From Bacteroidota bacterium (GTDB taxonomy: Bacteria > Bacteroidota > Bacteroidia > Bacteroidales > P3), in assembly GCA_017860255.1 (NCBI GenBank), contig JAFNAR010000020.1, forward strand, positions 1 to 45,561: a stretch of 45,561 nucleotides of DNA, read 5' to 3'. Shown here piece after piece: positions 25,641-33,873 of the stretch. A program made the translations under genes and the position numbers. Under the pieces are notes generated by a model. The model saw only the letters and a program-made list of their open reading frames with translations, had not been told where the DNA came from and searched no databases. Each line of letters opens with the position of its first letter. Within the stretch, counting starts at the first letter, position 1.

Positions 25641-26210
25641 TTAAGCCAATATATGTTCAAGAAATATCCTTAAGCCAATGCAAAATAGGAAAATACCCCC
25701 AATTTTCAAAGCAATTTTTGGTTTAAAGAAATAGGCTTTCATGCCCATAAAGGCACCAGTAAGCGAGAAAACAAAGGTAGAAAGAGTAATAATTCCTACA
25801 ATAATAAACTGCTGGCTAAGAGAATATTGTAAACCAAAGCCAATTACAACTATAAAAGCGTCGATACTTGCTGCAATAGAGAGGGTAATAAGGATGGAAA
25901 ACTTAGTAAAATCATAAATACTTTCCTTCATATTATAACGATATCCCTCCATAAACTTCTTAAATCCAATGATTGCTAATAGTCCAAATGCAATCCAATG
26001 ATCAACTTCACTAATGTATTCTTTAGCAAAATTGCCTAAAAGAGCACCAATAAAAGGGAATAATCCCTGAAAAAAGGCAAGGCTCAAAGCCAAAACAAAG
26101 GCACGTTTTTTGGTCATAGACTTCTGTAAACCGCAAGTAATAGACAGTGCAAATGATTCCATTGAGAGGGCAAAACCAATCAAAATTGCTGAAAAAATAA
26201 AATTAATCAT
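25641..26210 (-). CDS. mntP: MntP-like manganese efflux pump
   Basis: A 189-residue protein with six predicted membrane helices. The segments ALSMESFALSITCGL and IAASIDAFIVVIGFG, two related repeats with an Asp or Glu in a helix, are typical of the MntP family, which exports Mn2+. It starts 3 nt after the end of rsmA and is probably cotranscribed with it. No manganese riboswitch is seen in front of the pair. Confidence 0.85.
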   Translation of the reverse strand: MINFIFSAILIGFALSMESFALSITCGLQKSMTKKRAFVLALSLAFFQGLFPFIGALLGNFAKEYISEVDHWIAFGLLAIIGFKKFMEGYRYNMKESIYDFTKFSILITLSIAASIDAFIVVIGFGLQYSLSQQFIIVGIITLSTFVFSLTGAFMGMKAYFFKPKIALKIGGIFLFCIGLRIFLEHILA

Positions 26211-26213
26211 TAT

Positions 26214-26990
26214 CTAAATCCTTTCTTTAATGCTGTTTGTTATATCAATAAATTGTTCAACAGAAAGTTGTTCAGCACGTTTGGTCATAAGTTCTGGGTC
26301 GATATTCTCAAGGCTAATTCCCAAAGGTTTAAGAGCTTGGCGAAGCATCTTGCGTCTTTGATTGAAGGCAGTCTTTACAACTCTCACAAAAAGTTTCTCG
26401 TCGCAGTCAAGCTTTTCAACGCCATTTCTCCTAAGTCTAATGACTGCAGACTTAACTTTTGGAGCAGGAATAAATACGTTTTCATCAACTGTAAAGAGAT
26501 ATTCTATGTCAAAATAAGCAGAAAGTAAGACACTTAGAATCCCATAAACCTTGTTTCCGCTTTTAGAACATACCCTTTCAGCTACTTCTTTTTGGAACAT
26601 TCCTACCAATTCCAACACCTTATTTCGGTTTTCAAAGAGCTTAAAAAGTATTTGATTTGAAATATTATATGGAAAATTTCCGATAATTGAGTAAGGGCAA
26701 GGATATAAATCATCGAGGTTCATTCTTAGAAAATCCTCCGATAGTATGTTTTCAGAAAGAGTAGGATAGTTAGAATTGAGGGACTCAACACTCTCTTTAT
26801 CAATCTCAACCACCTTCAATTCCTTAACTTTAGAGTCCACAATCAAGTACTTAGTCAAAACACCCATGCCAGGACCAATCTCCAAAACACAAGGATAATC
26901 TCCTGAAATGCTATCGGCAATCTCCTTAGCAATATTCTCATCTTTAAGAAAATGCTGTCCTAAATGTTTTTTTGCTCTAACTTGTTGCAT
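26214..26990 (-). CDS. rsmA: 16S rRNA dimethyladenosine methyltransferase
   Basis: A 258-residue KsgA/RsmA enzyme that dimethylates two adjacent adenosines near the 3' end of 16S rRNA. Motifs: KKHLGQHFLKDENI at the start, the SAM-binding LEIGPGMGVLTKYL, and the catalytic NFPYNIS (an NLPY variant). The C-terminal helical domain (FNQRRKMLRQALK) is present. Full family length; TAG stop. Confidence 0.96.
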   Translation of the reverse strand: MQQVRAKKHLGQHFLKDENIAKEIADSISGDYPCVLEIGPGMGVLTKYLIVDSKVKELKVVEIDKESVESLNSNYPTLSENILSEDFLRMNLDDLYPCPYSIIGNFPYNISNQILFKLFENRNKVLELVGMFQKEVAERVCSKSGNKVYGILSVLLSAYFDIEYLFTVDENVFIPAPKVKSAVIRLRRNGVEKLDCDEKLFVRVVKTAFNQRRKMLRQALKPLGISLENIDPELMTKRAEQLSVEQFIDITNSIKERI

Positions 26991-27038
26991 GGATTTTCCT
27001 TCTTTAAATTGATTGTTTTGAATAAGTAAATATTAAAA

Positions 27039-27072
27039 AAGGGCTCCAAAACTCAATGTTCAGAACCCTTGT
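27039..27072 (-). terminator. Terminator of the ribosomal operon after tsf
   Basis: On the minus strand AAGGGTTC pairs with GAGCCCTT (one G-T wobble) and is followed by six T. It lies 23 nt past the tsf stop. Confidence 0.8.
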
Positions 27073-27094
27073 TTTTATTGTATTATCTAAAGAT

Positions 27095-27922
27095 TTATGC
27101 TCCTAACATAAAACGATAGAAAGCAGTTACTGTTAAATCTTTATCTCCTTCTTGAAGATATTGAAGAACAGTTTTCTTAGAATCTTTAATAAAATCTTGA
27201 CTTAGAAGAGTGTTTTCTTTGAAGAATTTGTTTAGTTTACCTTCAGCAATCTTTTCAACCATGTTTTCTGGTTTACCTTCTTCTCTGATTTGTACACGAT
27301 AAACTTCCATTTCTTTTTCAATAACGTCAGCAGAAACTGCATCTTTATTCAAAGCAAGTGGAGCCATTGCAGCTATCTGCATAGCAACATCATGTCCTTT
27401 TTCATCAAATCCAGTCTTGTTCATAGAAAGTAAAGAAGCTAAACGATTGCCTGGGTGAATGTAAGCATAAACAACAGGAGCTTCTAATACTTCGTAATGA
27501 GATATCTCAATTTTTTCTCCAATCTTAGCAATTTGATCAACAATTAGGTTTTCAACAGTTGTTCCATCAATAACCAATTGGTTAACTTCTCCAGTATTTT
27601 TAGCTTTTGCGTTGATAGCAGTTTCTAAAACATTGCGGGTAAAATTAACAAAATCTTCATTCTTTGCGACAAAGTCTGTTTCGCAGTTAATCATAATTAC
27701 TGCACCAAAAGTCTTGTCTTGGTTGGTTGCAGCCAAAACACATCCTTCGCTAGCATCTCTATCTGCACGCTTTGAAGCTATTTTTTGTCCCTTTTCTCTA
27801 AGATAATCGATTGCTTTATCCATGTCGCCATCGCATTCAACTAAGGCTTTTTTGCAATCCATCATTCCTACACCAGTCTTTTGACGTAGTTCATTAACGG
27901 CAGAAGCAGTTATATTTGCCAT
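27095..27922 (-). CDS. tsf: Elongation factor Ts
   Basis: A 275-residue nucleotide exchange factor that recharges EF-Tu with GTP. The N-terminal UBA-like start VNELRQKTGVGMMDCKKAL and the core block TDFVAKNEDF are diagnostic. It lies 35 nt after rpsB and closes the operon rplM-rpsI-rpsB-tsf. Confidence 0.97.
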   Translation of the reverse strand: MANITASAVNELRQKTGVGMMDCKKALVECDGDMDKAIDYLREKGQKIASKRADRDASEGCVLAATNQDKTFGAVIMINCETDFVAKNEDFVNFTRNVLETAINAKAKNTGEVNQLVIDGTTVENLIVDQIAKIGEKIEISHYEVLEAPVVYAYIHPGNRLASLLSMNKTGFDEKGHDVAMQIAAMAPLALNKDAVSADVIEKEMEVYRVQIREEGKPENMVEKIAEGKLNKFFKENTLLSQDFIKDSKKTVLQYLQEGDKDLTVTAFYRFMLGA

Positions 27923-27957
27923 ATATTTTCCTTTCTTAATTGTTCTTTATAAATAAA

Positions 27958-28857
27958 TTATTTTTTTGGAGCTGGTTTCTTAGTCGTAACAGGTTTACGA
28001 GGACGAGGTTTCTTTTCAGCATTTTCGTCTTCTTCTGCAAGAGCTTTTACTTTTTTAATTTTTGCTCCATCTTTTGAAAGTTCAGTATCATCATCTTCAT
28101 CCAAAAGTTCAGTAGCTAATGTTCTTTCGTTAATTTCTTCTGCTTCTTCAGCAGCTTCACGAGCATCTTTATCCATTTTTCTTTCGTTCAATCCTTCAAC
28201 AATTGCATCGCACATGTACTTAACAATTAATTCAATTGATTTTGATGCGTCATCATTTGCTGGAATTGGGAAATCAATAAGCTCTGGATTTGTGTTTGTA
28301 TCTACAAGTGCAAAAGTAGGAATATTTAAACGACGTGCTTCTGCAACTGCAATATGTTCTTTATTGATGTCAATAACGAAGATTGCTGAAGGAAGACGAG
28401 TTAAATCGGCAATTGAACCAAGGTTCTTTTCCAATTTTGCTTTTTCGCGAGAGATTTGTAAACGTTCACGTTTGTTAATTTTGGTAGTATCTTTATCGTT
28501 GATAAGTCTATCCAAATTATTCATTTTCTTTACAGCTTTACGAATGGTAACGAAGTTTGTTAACATTCCACCTGGCCAACGTTCAGTAACAAAAGGCATA
28601 TTTACCTTGGTTACTAACTCTGCAACTACTTCTTTTGCTTGTTTTTTTGTGGCAACGAAAAGAATTTTCTTGCCTGATTTTGCTATTTGCTTAATTGCAT
28701 TTGCAGCTTCTTCAGCTTTTTCTGCAGTCTTGTGCAAATCAATAATGTGGATTCCATTTTTCTCCATAAAGATATAAGGAGCCATCTTAGGATTCCATTT
28801 TCTTCTCATGTGTCCAAAATGAACACTTGATTCTAACATTTGATTAAAATCTAACAT
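27958..28857 (-). CDS. rpsB: Ribosomal protein S2
   Basis: A 299-residue S2. The signature VHFGHMRRKWNPKMAPYIF and the block ATKKQAKE, later RWPGGMLTNF, identify it. Compared with about 240 residues in E. coli it has a C-terminal extension of roughly 55 residues, acidic first (TELLDEDDDTELSK) and then basic (PRPRKPVTTKKPAPKK). Such tails are common in Bacteroidales S2. A hairpin lies in the leader before it. Confidence 0.97.
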   Translation of the reverse strand: MLDFNQMLESSVHFGHMRRKWNPKMAPYIFMEKNGIHIIDLHKTAEKAEEAANAIKQIAKSGKKILFVATKKQAKEVVAELVTKVNMPFVTERWPGGMLTNFVTIRKAVKKMNNLDRLINDKDTTKINKRERLQISREKAKLEKNLGSIADLTRLPSAIFVIDINKEHIAVAEARRLNIPTFALVDTNTNPELIDFPIPANDDASKSIELIVKYMCDAIVEGLNERKMDKDAREAAEEAEEINERTLATELLDEDDDTELSKDGAKIKKVKALAEEDENAEKKPRPRKPVTTKKPAPKK

Positions 28858-28897
28858 CTTTCTTGTTTTTGATTGTTTACATTCCTTTAATTAATTC

Positions 28898-28939
28898 AAT
28901 TGATAAGTAGTTGGTGGAAAAAGCCAAATCTTACCAATT
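28898..28939 (-). promoter_or_regulatory. Hairpin in the leader before rpsB
   Basis: In the 108-nt gap between rpsI and rpsB, AATTGGTAAG and CTTATCAATT pair on the minus strand (one G-T wobble) around a 22-nt loop that can form a smaller stem. It could be an S2 autoregulatory leader; there is no T-run, so it is not a typical terminator. Confidence 0.4.
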
Positions 28940-28965
28940 TGGATACTAAACAGCTATCCAATCTG

Positions 28966-29352
28966 TTAACGTTTGCTGAATTGGAAACGTTTACGAGCTT
29001 TCTTTTGTCCTGGTTTCTTTCTTTCAACCATACGAGGGTCTCTACGAAGAAGACCAATTGATTTTAGTGCTGGACGATCTTCAAGATTTATTTCGCATAA
29101 AGCTCTTGCAATAGCCATTCTTAATGCTTCTGCTTGTCCTGTAATACCACCTCCATCTAAATTAGCCTTTACGTCATATTTTCCTTCAGCTCCTATAGTT
29201 TCAAAAGCCTGACGGCAAATGTATTGTAGGGTAGGAGTAGGGAAATATTCCGTATAATCTTTGCCATTTATAGTAATATTACCATTGCCAAGTGTCATAT
29301 AGATACGGGCAACTGCACATTTTCTTCTGCCTATTTTGTTTATTACTTCCAT
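28966..29352 (-). CDS. rpsI: Ribosomal protein S9
   Basis: A 128-residue S9. GRRKCAVARIYMTLGNG at the start, GGGITGQAEALRMAIARAL in the middle and the basic tail KKARKRFQFSKR, which reaches the ribosomal P site, are characteristic. It lies 4 nt after rplM. Confidence 0.97.
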   Translation of the reverse strand: MEVINKIGRRKCAVARIYMTLGNGNITINGKDYTEYFPTPTLQYICRQAFETIGAEGKYDVKANLDGGGITGQAEALRMAIARALCEINLEDRPALKSIGLLRRDPRMVERKKPGQKKARKRFQFSKR

Positions 29353-29356
29353 GAAA

Positions 29357-29812
29357 TTATCTGATTGAATTTAAATTAACTATTTTTGGTTGTTGAGCTT
29401 CATGAGGATGCTCTACTCCTGCATAAACGTGAAGATTTCTGTAAAGAGCATCTCCTAATTTGTTCTTTGGAAGCATCCCTTTAACTGCATGTTCAATAAC
29501 ACGTTCAGGGAAAATTGCTAAAACTTGCTTAGGAGTTGTAAATCTTTGTCCTCCAGGATAACCTGTATGGCGAACATAAACTTTATCATTCAATTTCTTT
29601 CCAGTAAAGCGTACTTTTTCGGCATTAATAATAATAACATTATCTCCACAATCTACGTGAGGAGTATAAGATGGCTTATGTTTGCCTCTTAACACATTTG
29701 CCACTCTTGTAGCTAAACGTCCCAAAATTTGATTTTCTGCATCAATAATGATCCATTCTTTTTGAACAGTTTCCTTTTTAGCAGATAAGGTTTTGTAACT
29801 TAACGTATTCAT
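29357..29812 (-). CDS. rplM: Ribosomal protein L13
   Basis: A 151-residue L13. [22 protein letters not shown], the start of the fold, and the signature [23 protein letters not shown] are present. First gene of the operon, with a long leader of about 180 nt and a well-formed promoter. Confidence 0.97.
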   Translation of the reverse strand: MNTLSYKTLSAKKETVQKEWIIIDAENQILGRLATRVANVLRGKHKPSYTPHVDCGDNVIIINAEKVRFTGKKLNDKVYVRHTGYPGGQRFTTPKQVLAIFPERVIEHAVKGMLPKNKLGDALYRNLHVYAGVEHPHEAQQPKIVNLNSIR

Positions 29813-29996
29813 TTTTTCTTTTTATGTTTATAAAACATCAAAAATTACTCCTTTCTCAAGGAATAAATATTAATTAACTACAAGGTTTTATTTTAATTCC
29901 AACGGGCAATCGGAATAAGATAAAACAATGAAAATCACTCTTCTAAATATAATAACTATTGGATAATTTGAAGCGCTAGTCTATATTTAGAGCTTG
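29813..29996 (-). promoter_or_regulatory. Structured leader of the rplM operon (possible L13 leader)
   Basis: About 180 nt lie between the promoter and the rplM start. On the minus strand two possible stems are seen: one around TTCCGATTGCCCGTTGGAA and one pairing TTCCTTGAG with CAAGGAA-like bases close to the start codon. Ribosomal leader RNAs for L13 have been proposed in Bacteroidia, but I cannot test for a match. Confidence 0.4.
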
Positions 29997-30004
29997 CAAA
30001 GATA
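29997..30004 (-). promoter_or_regulatory. -7 box (TATCTTTG) of the rplM-rpsI-rpsB-tsf operon
   Basis: TATCTTTG on the minus strand matches the consensus, with TTG at 30026-30024 as -33 element and a 19-nt spacer, close to ideal. With the radC promoter at 30095 it forms a divergent promoter region. Confidence 0.75.
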
Positions 30005-30094
30005 CAATCTTTTATTTAATTACCAAGACGATACAAATTTTTTCTGTTTTTTATTTTTAAGACAAAGTAATTCCAATGAAAAGAATTTATTTTA

Positions 30095-30102
30095 TATCTT
30101 TG
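30095..30102 (+). promoter_or_regulatory. -7 box (TATCTTTG) of radC
   Basis: TATCTTTG on the plus strand, 19 nt before the start codon. Confidence 0.65.
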
Positions 30103-30121
30103 CTTAAAATTATTTTAATCT

Positions 30122-30823
30122 ATGGATGACTCAACAATCTATAACAGTATTAAGAATTGGGCAGAAGAAGACCGCCCAAGAGAAAAATTAATGCAGATAG
30201 GAAAGAAGAAACTTACTAATGCAGAATTATTGGCAATAATTATAGGTTCAGGTTCAAGAAAAGAAAGCGCAGTTCAATTGGCTCAAAGAATATTGAATAG
30301 TGTTAATAATAATATTAATGAACTTTCATCATTGACATATAACGATTTGATGAATAGGTTTAAGGGAATAGGAGAGGCAAAGGCAATTAATATTGTTGCA
30401 GCTTTAGAATTGGGAAATAGGAGAAAGGCTACTCAAGAAGAAAAACCAATAGTCTCTTCTCCGCAACAAGCTTATGATGTTTTATACTCCGATTTGATGG
30501 ATTTGGAATATGAAAGTTTTTGGCTAATACTTCTAAGCAATTCACAAAGATTAATAAAGAAAGTTTGTATTAGTGAAGGTGGTTGGAGTGAATCGAGTGT
30601 GGATTTAAAGAAAGTTTTTAAGTCAGCATTAGAAAACAATTCTCCAAAAGTTATTCTTGCACATAATCACCCTTCTGGCAACATAACACCAAGTCATAGC
30701 GACAAAGCTTTAACAGAAAGAATAAATAGTGCAGGTAAAATTCTTTCAGTCCAAATTATTGACCATGTAATCTTTGGTAAAAAAGGAGATTATTTTTCCT
30801 TTGCAGAGAATTGTTTGATCTAA
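30122..30823 (+). CDS. radC: RadC-like JAB-domain protein
   Basis: A 233-residue protein of the RadC family. Residues 1-100 form a helix-hairpin-helix region (KLTNAELLAIIIGSGSR, FKGIGEAKAINIVAALELG), and the rest is a JAB/MPN metalloprotease-like domain with the metal motif AHNHPSGNITPSHSD. The name comes from an old DNA-repair assignment that has not held up; the real function is unknown. Full length, single gene with its own promoter. Confidence 0.92.
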   Translation: MDDSTIYNSIKNWAEEDRPREKLMQIGKKKLTNAELLAIIIGSGSRKESAVQLAQRILNSVNNNINELSSLTYNDLMNRFKGIGEAKAINIVAALELGNRRKATQEEKPIVSSPQQAYDVLYSDLMDLEYESFWLILLSNSQRLIKKVCISEGGWSESSVDLKKVFKSALENNSPKVILAHNHPSGNITPSHSDKALTERINSAGKILSVQIIDHVIFGKKGDYFSFAENCLI

Positions 30824-30865
30824 AAACAATGCGGTTGTTTTGACCAAACAATGTCATTGTTTTGA
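30824..30865. repeat. Two palindromic units at 22-nt spacing
   Basis: AAACAATGCGGTTGTTTTGA starts at 30824 and AAACAATGTCATTGTTTTGA at 30846. The second contains a perfect 17-nt palindrome around a central T (AAACAATG-T-CATTGTTT). The array begins right after the radC stop. Looser TTTAAT-based units about 20-21 nt apart may continue to about 30945. Confidence 0.7.
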
Positions 30866-31042
30866 GATTGACATAAGATTTAATCAGTTCGATAACTTAT
30901 TTAATTAGCTATAAACTTGTTTAAATGGAATTTATAAGCATTAATCTTGCAGTTAAAAAACTAAAAGAGAAAATATTTTCATTTTTGTTTTGTCAAACAA
31001 AAATTGATAAGATATTAATTTGATGTTGATTTGAATTAGATA

Positions 31043-31795
31043 TTATTTTCCCTTATAAACTACATTATCTAAATCATCAACCACTAAATTAATAGTTATT
31101 TTGTGTTTTGGTATAAAAGTCTGAAGGTCTTCTTTTAGTAGAACAAAAAGCCTTAAAATATCTTCTTTATTCTCAATTCCTTCAATTACGGATATTGAAA
31201 GAATAAAATTATTATATGTTTTTTCTACGTATACAGTTTTCTTGCTTTGAGAATCAAAAAAATTAGTAGACATAAGCCCGTAGGCAATTTGGTCAATTTC
31301 TGATTCTGAAAAATCATTTTTATCGTAAACTATCTCATGCTTTAAATTCCCATATGTTCGAGTTACTTCAGCATTTTCTATATAAAAATAGTAACCAATC
31401 AATGGAGTTAAGGTGATGATAAATCCAATAAAGCCAATTGCAATTACTCTCCATATTTTGTATGTGGCTCCTCATAAGTTAATATACTTATTTACTTGTT
31501 TTTCTTGAAAAATCGCAAAAAATAAATATGCAATCAAAGTGTATATCGCAGGTATAAGCTGATTAGGTATCTTTTCAGAATTTGGGATTAAGAAAATTCC
31601 TCCAAAAATCAATATTGTAGATATGATTGTAACAAACCATGTCCTAATAGCATAATTTCTTTTATTTAATGCTTTAAAGTTTTCTGCTATTATATAACCT
31701 GCTACTAAAGGACCTCCAAAAAAAGAACCAATCCAAATTGCATTGCTCTTATAGATTTTTCTTCTTTGTGAATTGATGTCAAAAGTTGACTCCAT
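31043..31795 (-). pseudogene. Membrane protein gene interrupted by an in-frame UGA
   Basis: From ATG 31795 the frame encodes 107 residues with hydrophobic helices (AIWIGSFFGGPLVAGYIIAENF, then IISTILIFGGIFL and AIYTLIAYLFFAIF), reaches TGA at 31474-31472, and then continues in the same frame to TAA at 31043. The part after the TGA starts with a fourth helix (IWRVIAIGFIGFIITL) and has no ATG of its own before a weak TTG at 31402, which would cut that helix off. I recall Bacteroidota proteins with this whole layout, so it reads as one 250-codon gene split by a stop (possibly GGA to TGA). It lies 16 nt after the Skp-like gene. Function unknown. Confidence 0.7.
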
Positions 31796-31811
31796 AGAGT
31801 ATAACTTTAAG

Positions 31812-32582
31812 CTATTTTTCTTTTACTTCTTTATACTCTTCGTTTAATCCCTTGATTATTTCTTCTGTAATATCAAATCCTTCATCACCATAAAGAATAG
31901 GACTTGAAACATAGGAACGACTAAAAATTATATTGTATTTTTGATTCTTTGCATTATAGTCTTTAATGAAAGCGTAAACAGCGTTTAGAAGTTTTTTATT
32001 ATCTTCAACTTGACGCTCTTGCAATTGTGCCATCATTTTTTGTTGAAGCATTGGAAACTCTTGTTGACGACGTCCTAACTCTTCTTCCTTTTTCTTTTGT
32101 TCAGTCAAAGTTAATTTATCCCCAGTTTTTAAATAGTTTTCGTAATCAGCTTGAAGTTTTTTCCCTTGTGATTGATAATTTGTTTCTAAAGATGTTTGTA
32201 AAACCTTTAATCCTTTTTCCAAATCTTTAGCATATTCATAATTTGCTAAAACTGAATCTGTGTTTATATATGCTATTTTCAAATCTCCTGTTTGAACAAT
32301 GGCAGAAGCCTTTGAAGAATTTGAATTCATTTTAAAATTACCATTCCCGAAGAATGTTAAATATAAAATAAAAAGTACTCCAATAAAAGAAAGTGTTGCC
32401 ATAATTCCAGTTGCAATAAGACAAGGAGAATGTTTTTTCTTTATCGGTAGATTTTGGTCTTGAATTTTTTCTTCAGTTTCTTCTTGATTTGAATTTTCTT
32501 CTCCAAATGAAGATTCTTCTTCTCCAAAATTGTTTACTTCTTCTTCAATAAATTCTTTGTTTTCCAATTCTTCGTTATTCAT
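31812..32582 (-). CDS. Membrane-anchored Skp/OmpH-like protein
   Basis: A 256-residue protein. Residues 1-50 are strongly acidic and would stay in the cytoplasm; one membrane helix follows at about 55-77 (LIATGIMATLSFIGVLFILYL). The periplasmic part begins LKIAYINTDSVLANYEYAKDLEKGL, the OmpH/Skp family start, followed by a long coiled coil rich in Lys, Glu and Gln (about 120-205). Soluble Skp is a chaperone for outer membrane proteins; this version is tethered to the inner membrane. It precedes the interrupted membrane gene in one transcript. TAG stop. Confidence 0.82.
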   Translation of the reverse strand: MNNEELENKEFIEEEVNNFGEEESSFGEENSNQEETEEKIQDQNLPIKKKHSPCLIATGIMATLSFIGVLFILYLTFFGNGNFKMNSNSSKASAIVQTGDLKIAYINTDSVLANYEYAKDLEKGLKVLQTSLETNYQSQGKKLQADYENYLKTGDKLTLTEQKKKEEELGRRQQEFPMLQQKMMAQLQERQVEDNKKLLNAVYAFIKDYNAKNQKYNIIFSRSYVSSPILYGDEGFDITEEIIKGLNEEYKEVKEK

Positions 32583-32632
32583 AGTATAATTGTTTTAAAA
32601 ATATGCTGCAAAAATAATAATAATTCAATAAA

Positions 32633-32672
32633 AAAAAGACTTATCAAGAAATAAATCAAGATAAGTCTTTTT
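32633..32672 (-). terminator. Terminator of the RRM protein gene
   Basis: AAAGACTTATC (32635-32645) and GATAAGTCTTT (32660-32670) are perfect complements, with A/T runs on both sides. It lies just past the RRM stop and could also work in the other direction. Confidence 0.88.
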
Positions 32673-32688
32673 GCTGAAATAGGTTATA

Positions 32689-33012
32689 TTAATAACGATT
32701 GCTATTATAATTATTTCTACCTCTTTGGTTTCTGTCAAAACCACCGCCACCACGGTTACCTTCAGCTCTATCTTCACGAGGACGAGCTACTGCAACATTG
32801 ATAACTTTTTTATCAAAAGAAGCACCATTAAGTTCTTCAATTGCTTTTTGTCCGTTTTCATCGGACATTTCAACAAAACCAAATCCTCTTGAGCGACCTG
32901 TGAATTTGTCAGTAATAACTTTAGCTGAAGAAACTTCTCCGTATTCTTCAAACGCTTGTCTTAAGTCATCATCATTGATAGCATAACTTAAGTTTGAAAC
33001 AAAAATGTTCAT
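32689..33012 (-). CDS. RRM-domain RNA-binding protein
   Basis: A 107-residue protein with a single RNA-recognition motif. RNP2 is NIFVSNLSY at residues 2-10 and RNP1 is SRGFGFVEM at about 41-49. A Gly/Arg/Asn-rich tail follows (GNRGGGGFDRNQRGRNN). Such proteins are common and abundant in Bacteroidota, probably as RNA chaperones. The likely promoter lies about 130 nt upstream, which leaves a long leader open to regulation, as in cold-shock genes. Confidence 0.92.
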   Translation of the reverse strand: MNIFVSNLSYAINDDDLRQAFEEYGEVSSAKVITDKFTGRSRGFGFVEMSDENGQKAIEELNGASFDKKVINVAVARPREDRAEGNRGGGGFDRNQRGRNNYNSNRY

Positions 33013-33140
33013 ATAAAATAAATTAAATAATAAAATGAGGGAGAAATCTTTTTTAGAACGAATTGATTAACTAGAATAAATAAATTACCGAAGAGAATAA
33101 ATAGGTTATCTTATAAGACTTATCTTACTCAAAAACTTTG

Positions 33141-33148
33141 CAAAGGTA
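33141..33148 (-). promoter_or_regulatory. -7 box (TACCTTTG) of the RRM gene
   Basis: TACCTTTG on the minus strand, followed by GCAAAG, 128 nt before the RRM start codon. Confidence 0.6.
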
Positions 33149-33318
33149 CACCATAATATTTAATATGCAAGTTTTTTGAATTTTATTTTCTTTTTTTATA
33201 TGAGATTAGCTAAGAAAAAAGGCTAAAATTTTGATAGATAACTCTATTTACATACAACTAATCTATACAGCAATATGATATATTAGGAAAAAAGAATCAA
33301 TAATCAGAATTTTTTTAC

Positions 33319-33326
33319 TATATTTG
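33319..33326 (+). promoter_or_regulatory. Orphan -7 box (TATATTTG), no gene downstream
   Basis: TATATTTG followed by GCAAAA is a good plus-strand match. Only a 16-codon frame (ATG 33356) and then the palindromic array lie downstream, so it may start a small RNA or be a chance match. Confidence 0.35.
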
Positions 33327-33420
33327 CAAAATAAAATCCAATATAAACAGAGTAATGACTATTTATATAAGATTTTTACATCTAAAAAACAGAATCTCCT
33401 CTTAAAATATATTAAATAAA

Positions 33421-33482
33421 AAGATGTACATCTTTTACTATGAAAGATGCGCATCTTTTGGTGTGAATGATGTACATCTTTT
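33421..33482. repeat. Three palindromes at exact 23-nt spacing
   Basis: AAGATGTACATCTTTT (33421), AAGATGCGCATCTTTT (33444) and ATGATGTACATCTTTT (33467). The 14-nt core AAGATGTACATCTT is a perfect palindrome, and the second copy changes TA to CG at the centre and stays perfectly palindromic. Confidence 0.85.
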
Positions 33483-33691
33483 GGGTAAAAACTCCTTGTT
33501 TTAGAAGTTTTATATAAGGAGTTAGCAGAATTAATTCTTGTTTTAGAAGAAATATTTCTTATTTTATTTCAACTATAACTTATAAAAAATAATTAGGATT
33601 AATTATTGATAATATTAGTCTTGATTTTTGAGAATGGATTTCAGATAAAAACTTATTTTCAGAAAAGAAATCAAGGACTAATAAAAAAGAA

Positions 33692-33723
33692 AAGAGTCGA
33701 TAAACATTTGTTTATCGACTCTT
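33692..33723 (-). terminator. Terminator of tRNA-Phe
   Basis: AAGAGTCGATAAAC and GTTTATCGACTCTT pair perfectly over 14 bp with a 4-nt loop. On the minus strand a T-rich run follows. It starts 7 nt after the tRNA 3' end. Confidence 0.92.
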
Positions 33724-33729
33724 AAGAAG

Positions 33730-33802
<73 letters not shown>

Positions 33803-33873
33803 TTGACTAAAGTGGGTGCAAAAGTATAATAAATTCCTAAACCCACCAAATTTTCGTCAAAATTTCTTTTAAA

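Larger units (their letters stand above)
29813..30121. other. Divergent promoter region rplM/radC
   Basis: This 309-nt gap holds the rplM leader and the two divergent promoters. No open frame of note and no periodic array is seen, unlike in the convergent gaps. Confidence 0.7.
33013..33729. other. Gene-free 700-nt region between the RRM gene and tRNA-Phe
   Basis: It contains the RRM leader and promoter (33141), an orphan plus-strand -7 box (33319), a 23-nt palindromic array (33421-33482), an inverted repeat AACTCCTT/AAGGAGTT (33489-33522), CTTGTTTTAGAAG repeated at about 33494 and 33538, a near-perfect inverted repeat TATTAGTCTTGATTT against AAATCAAGGACTAATA (about 33614-33682), and the tRNA terminator. 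No protein gene is seen. Confidence 0.65.
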
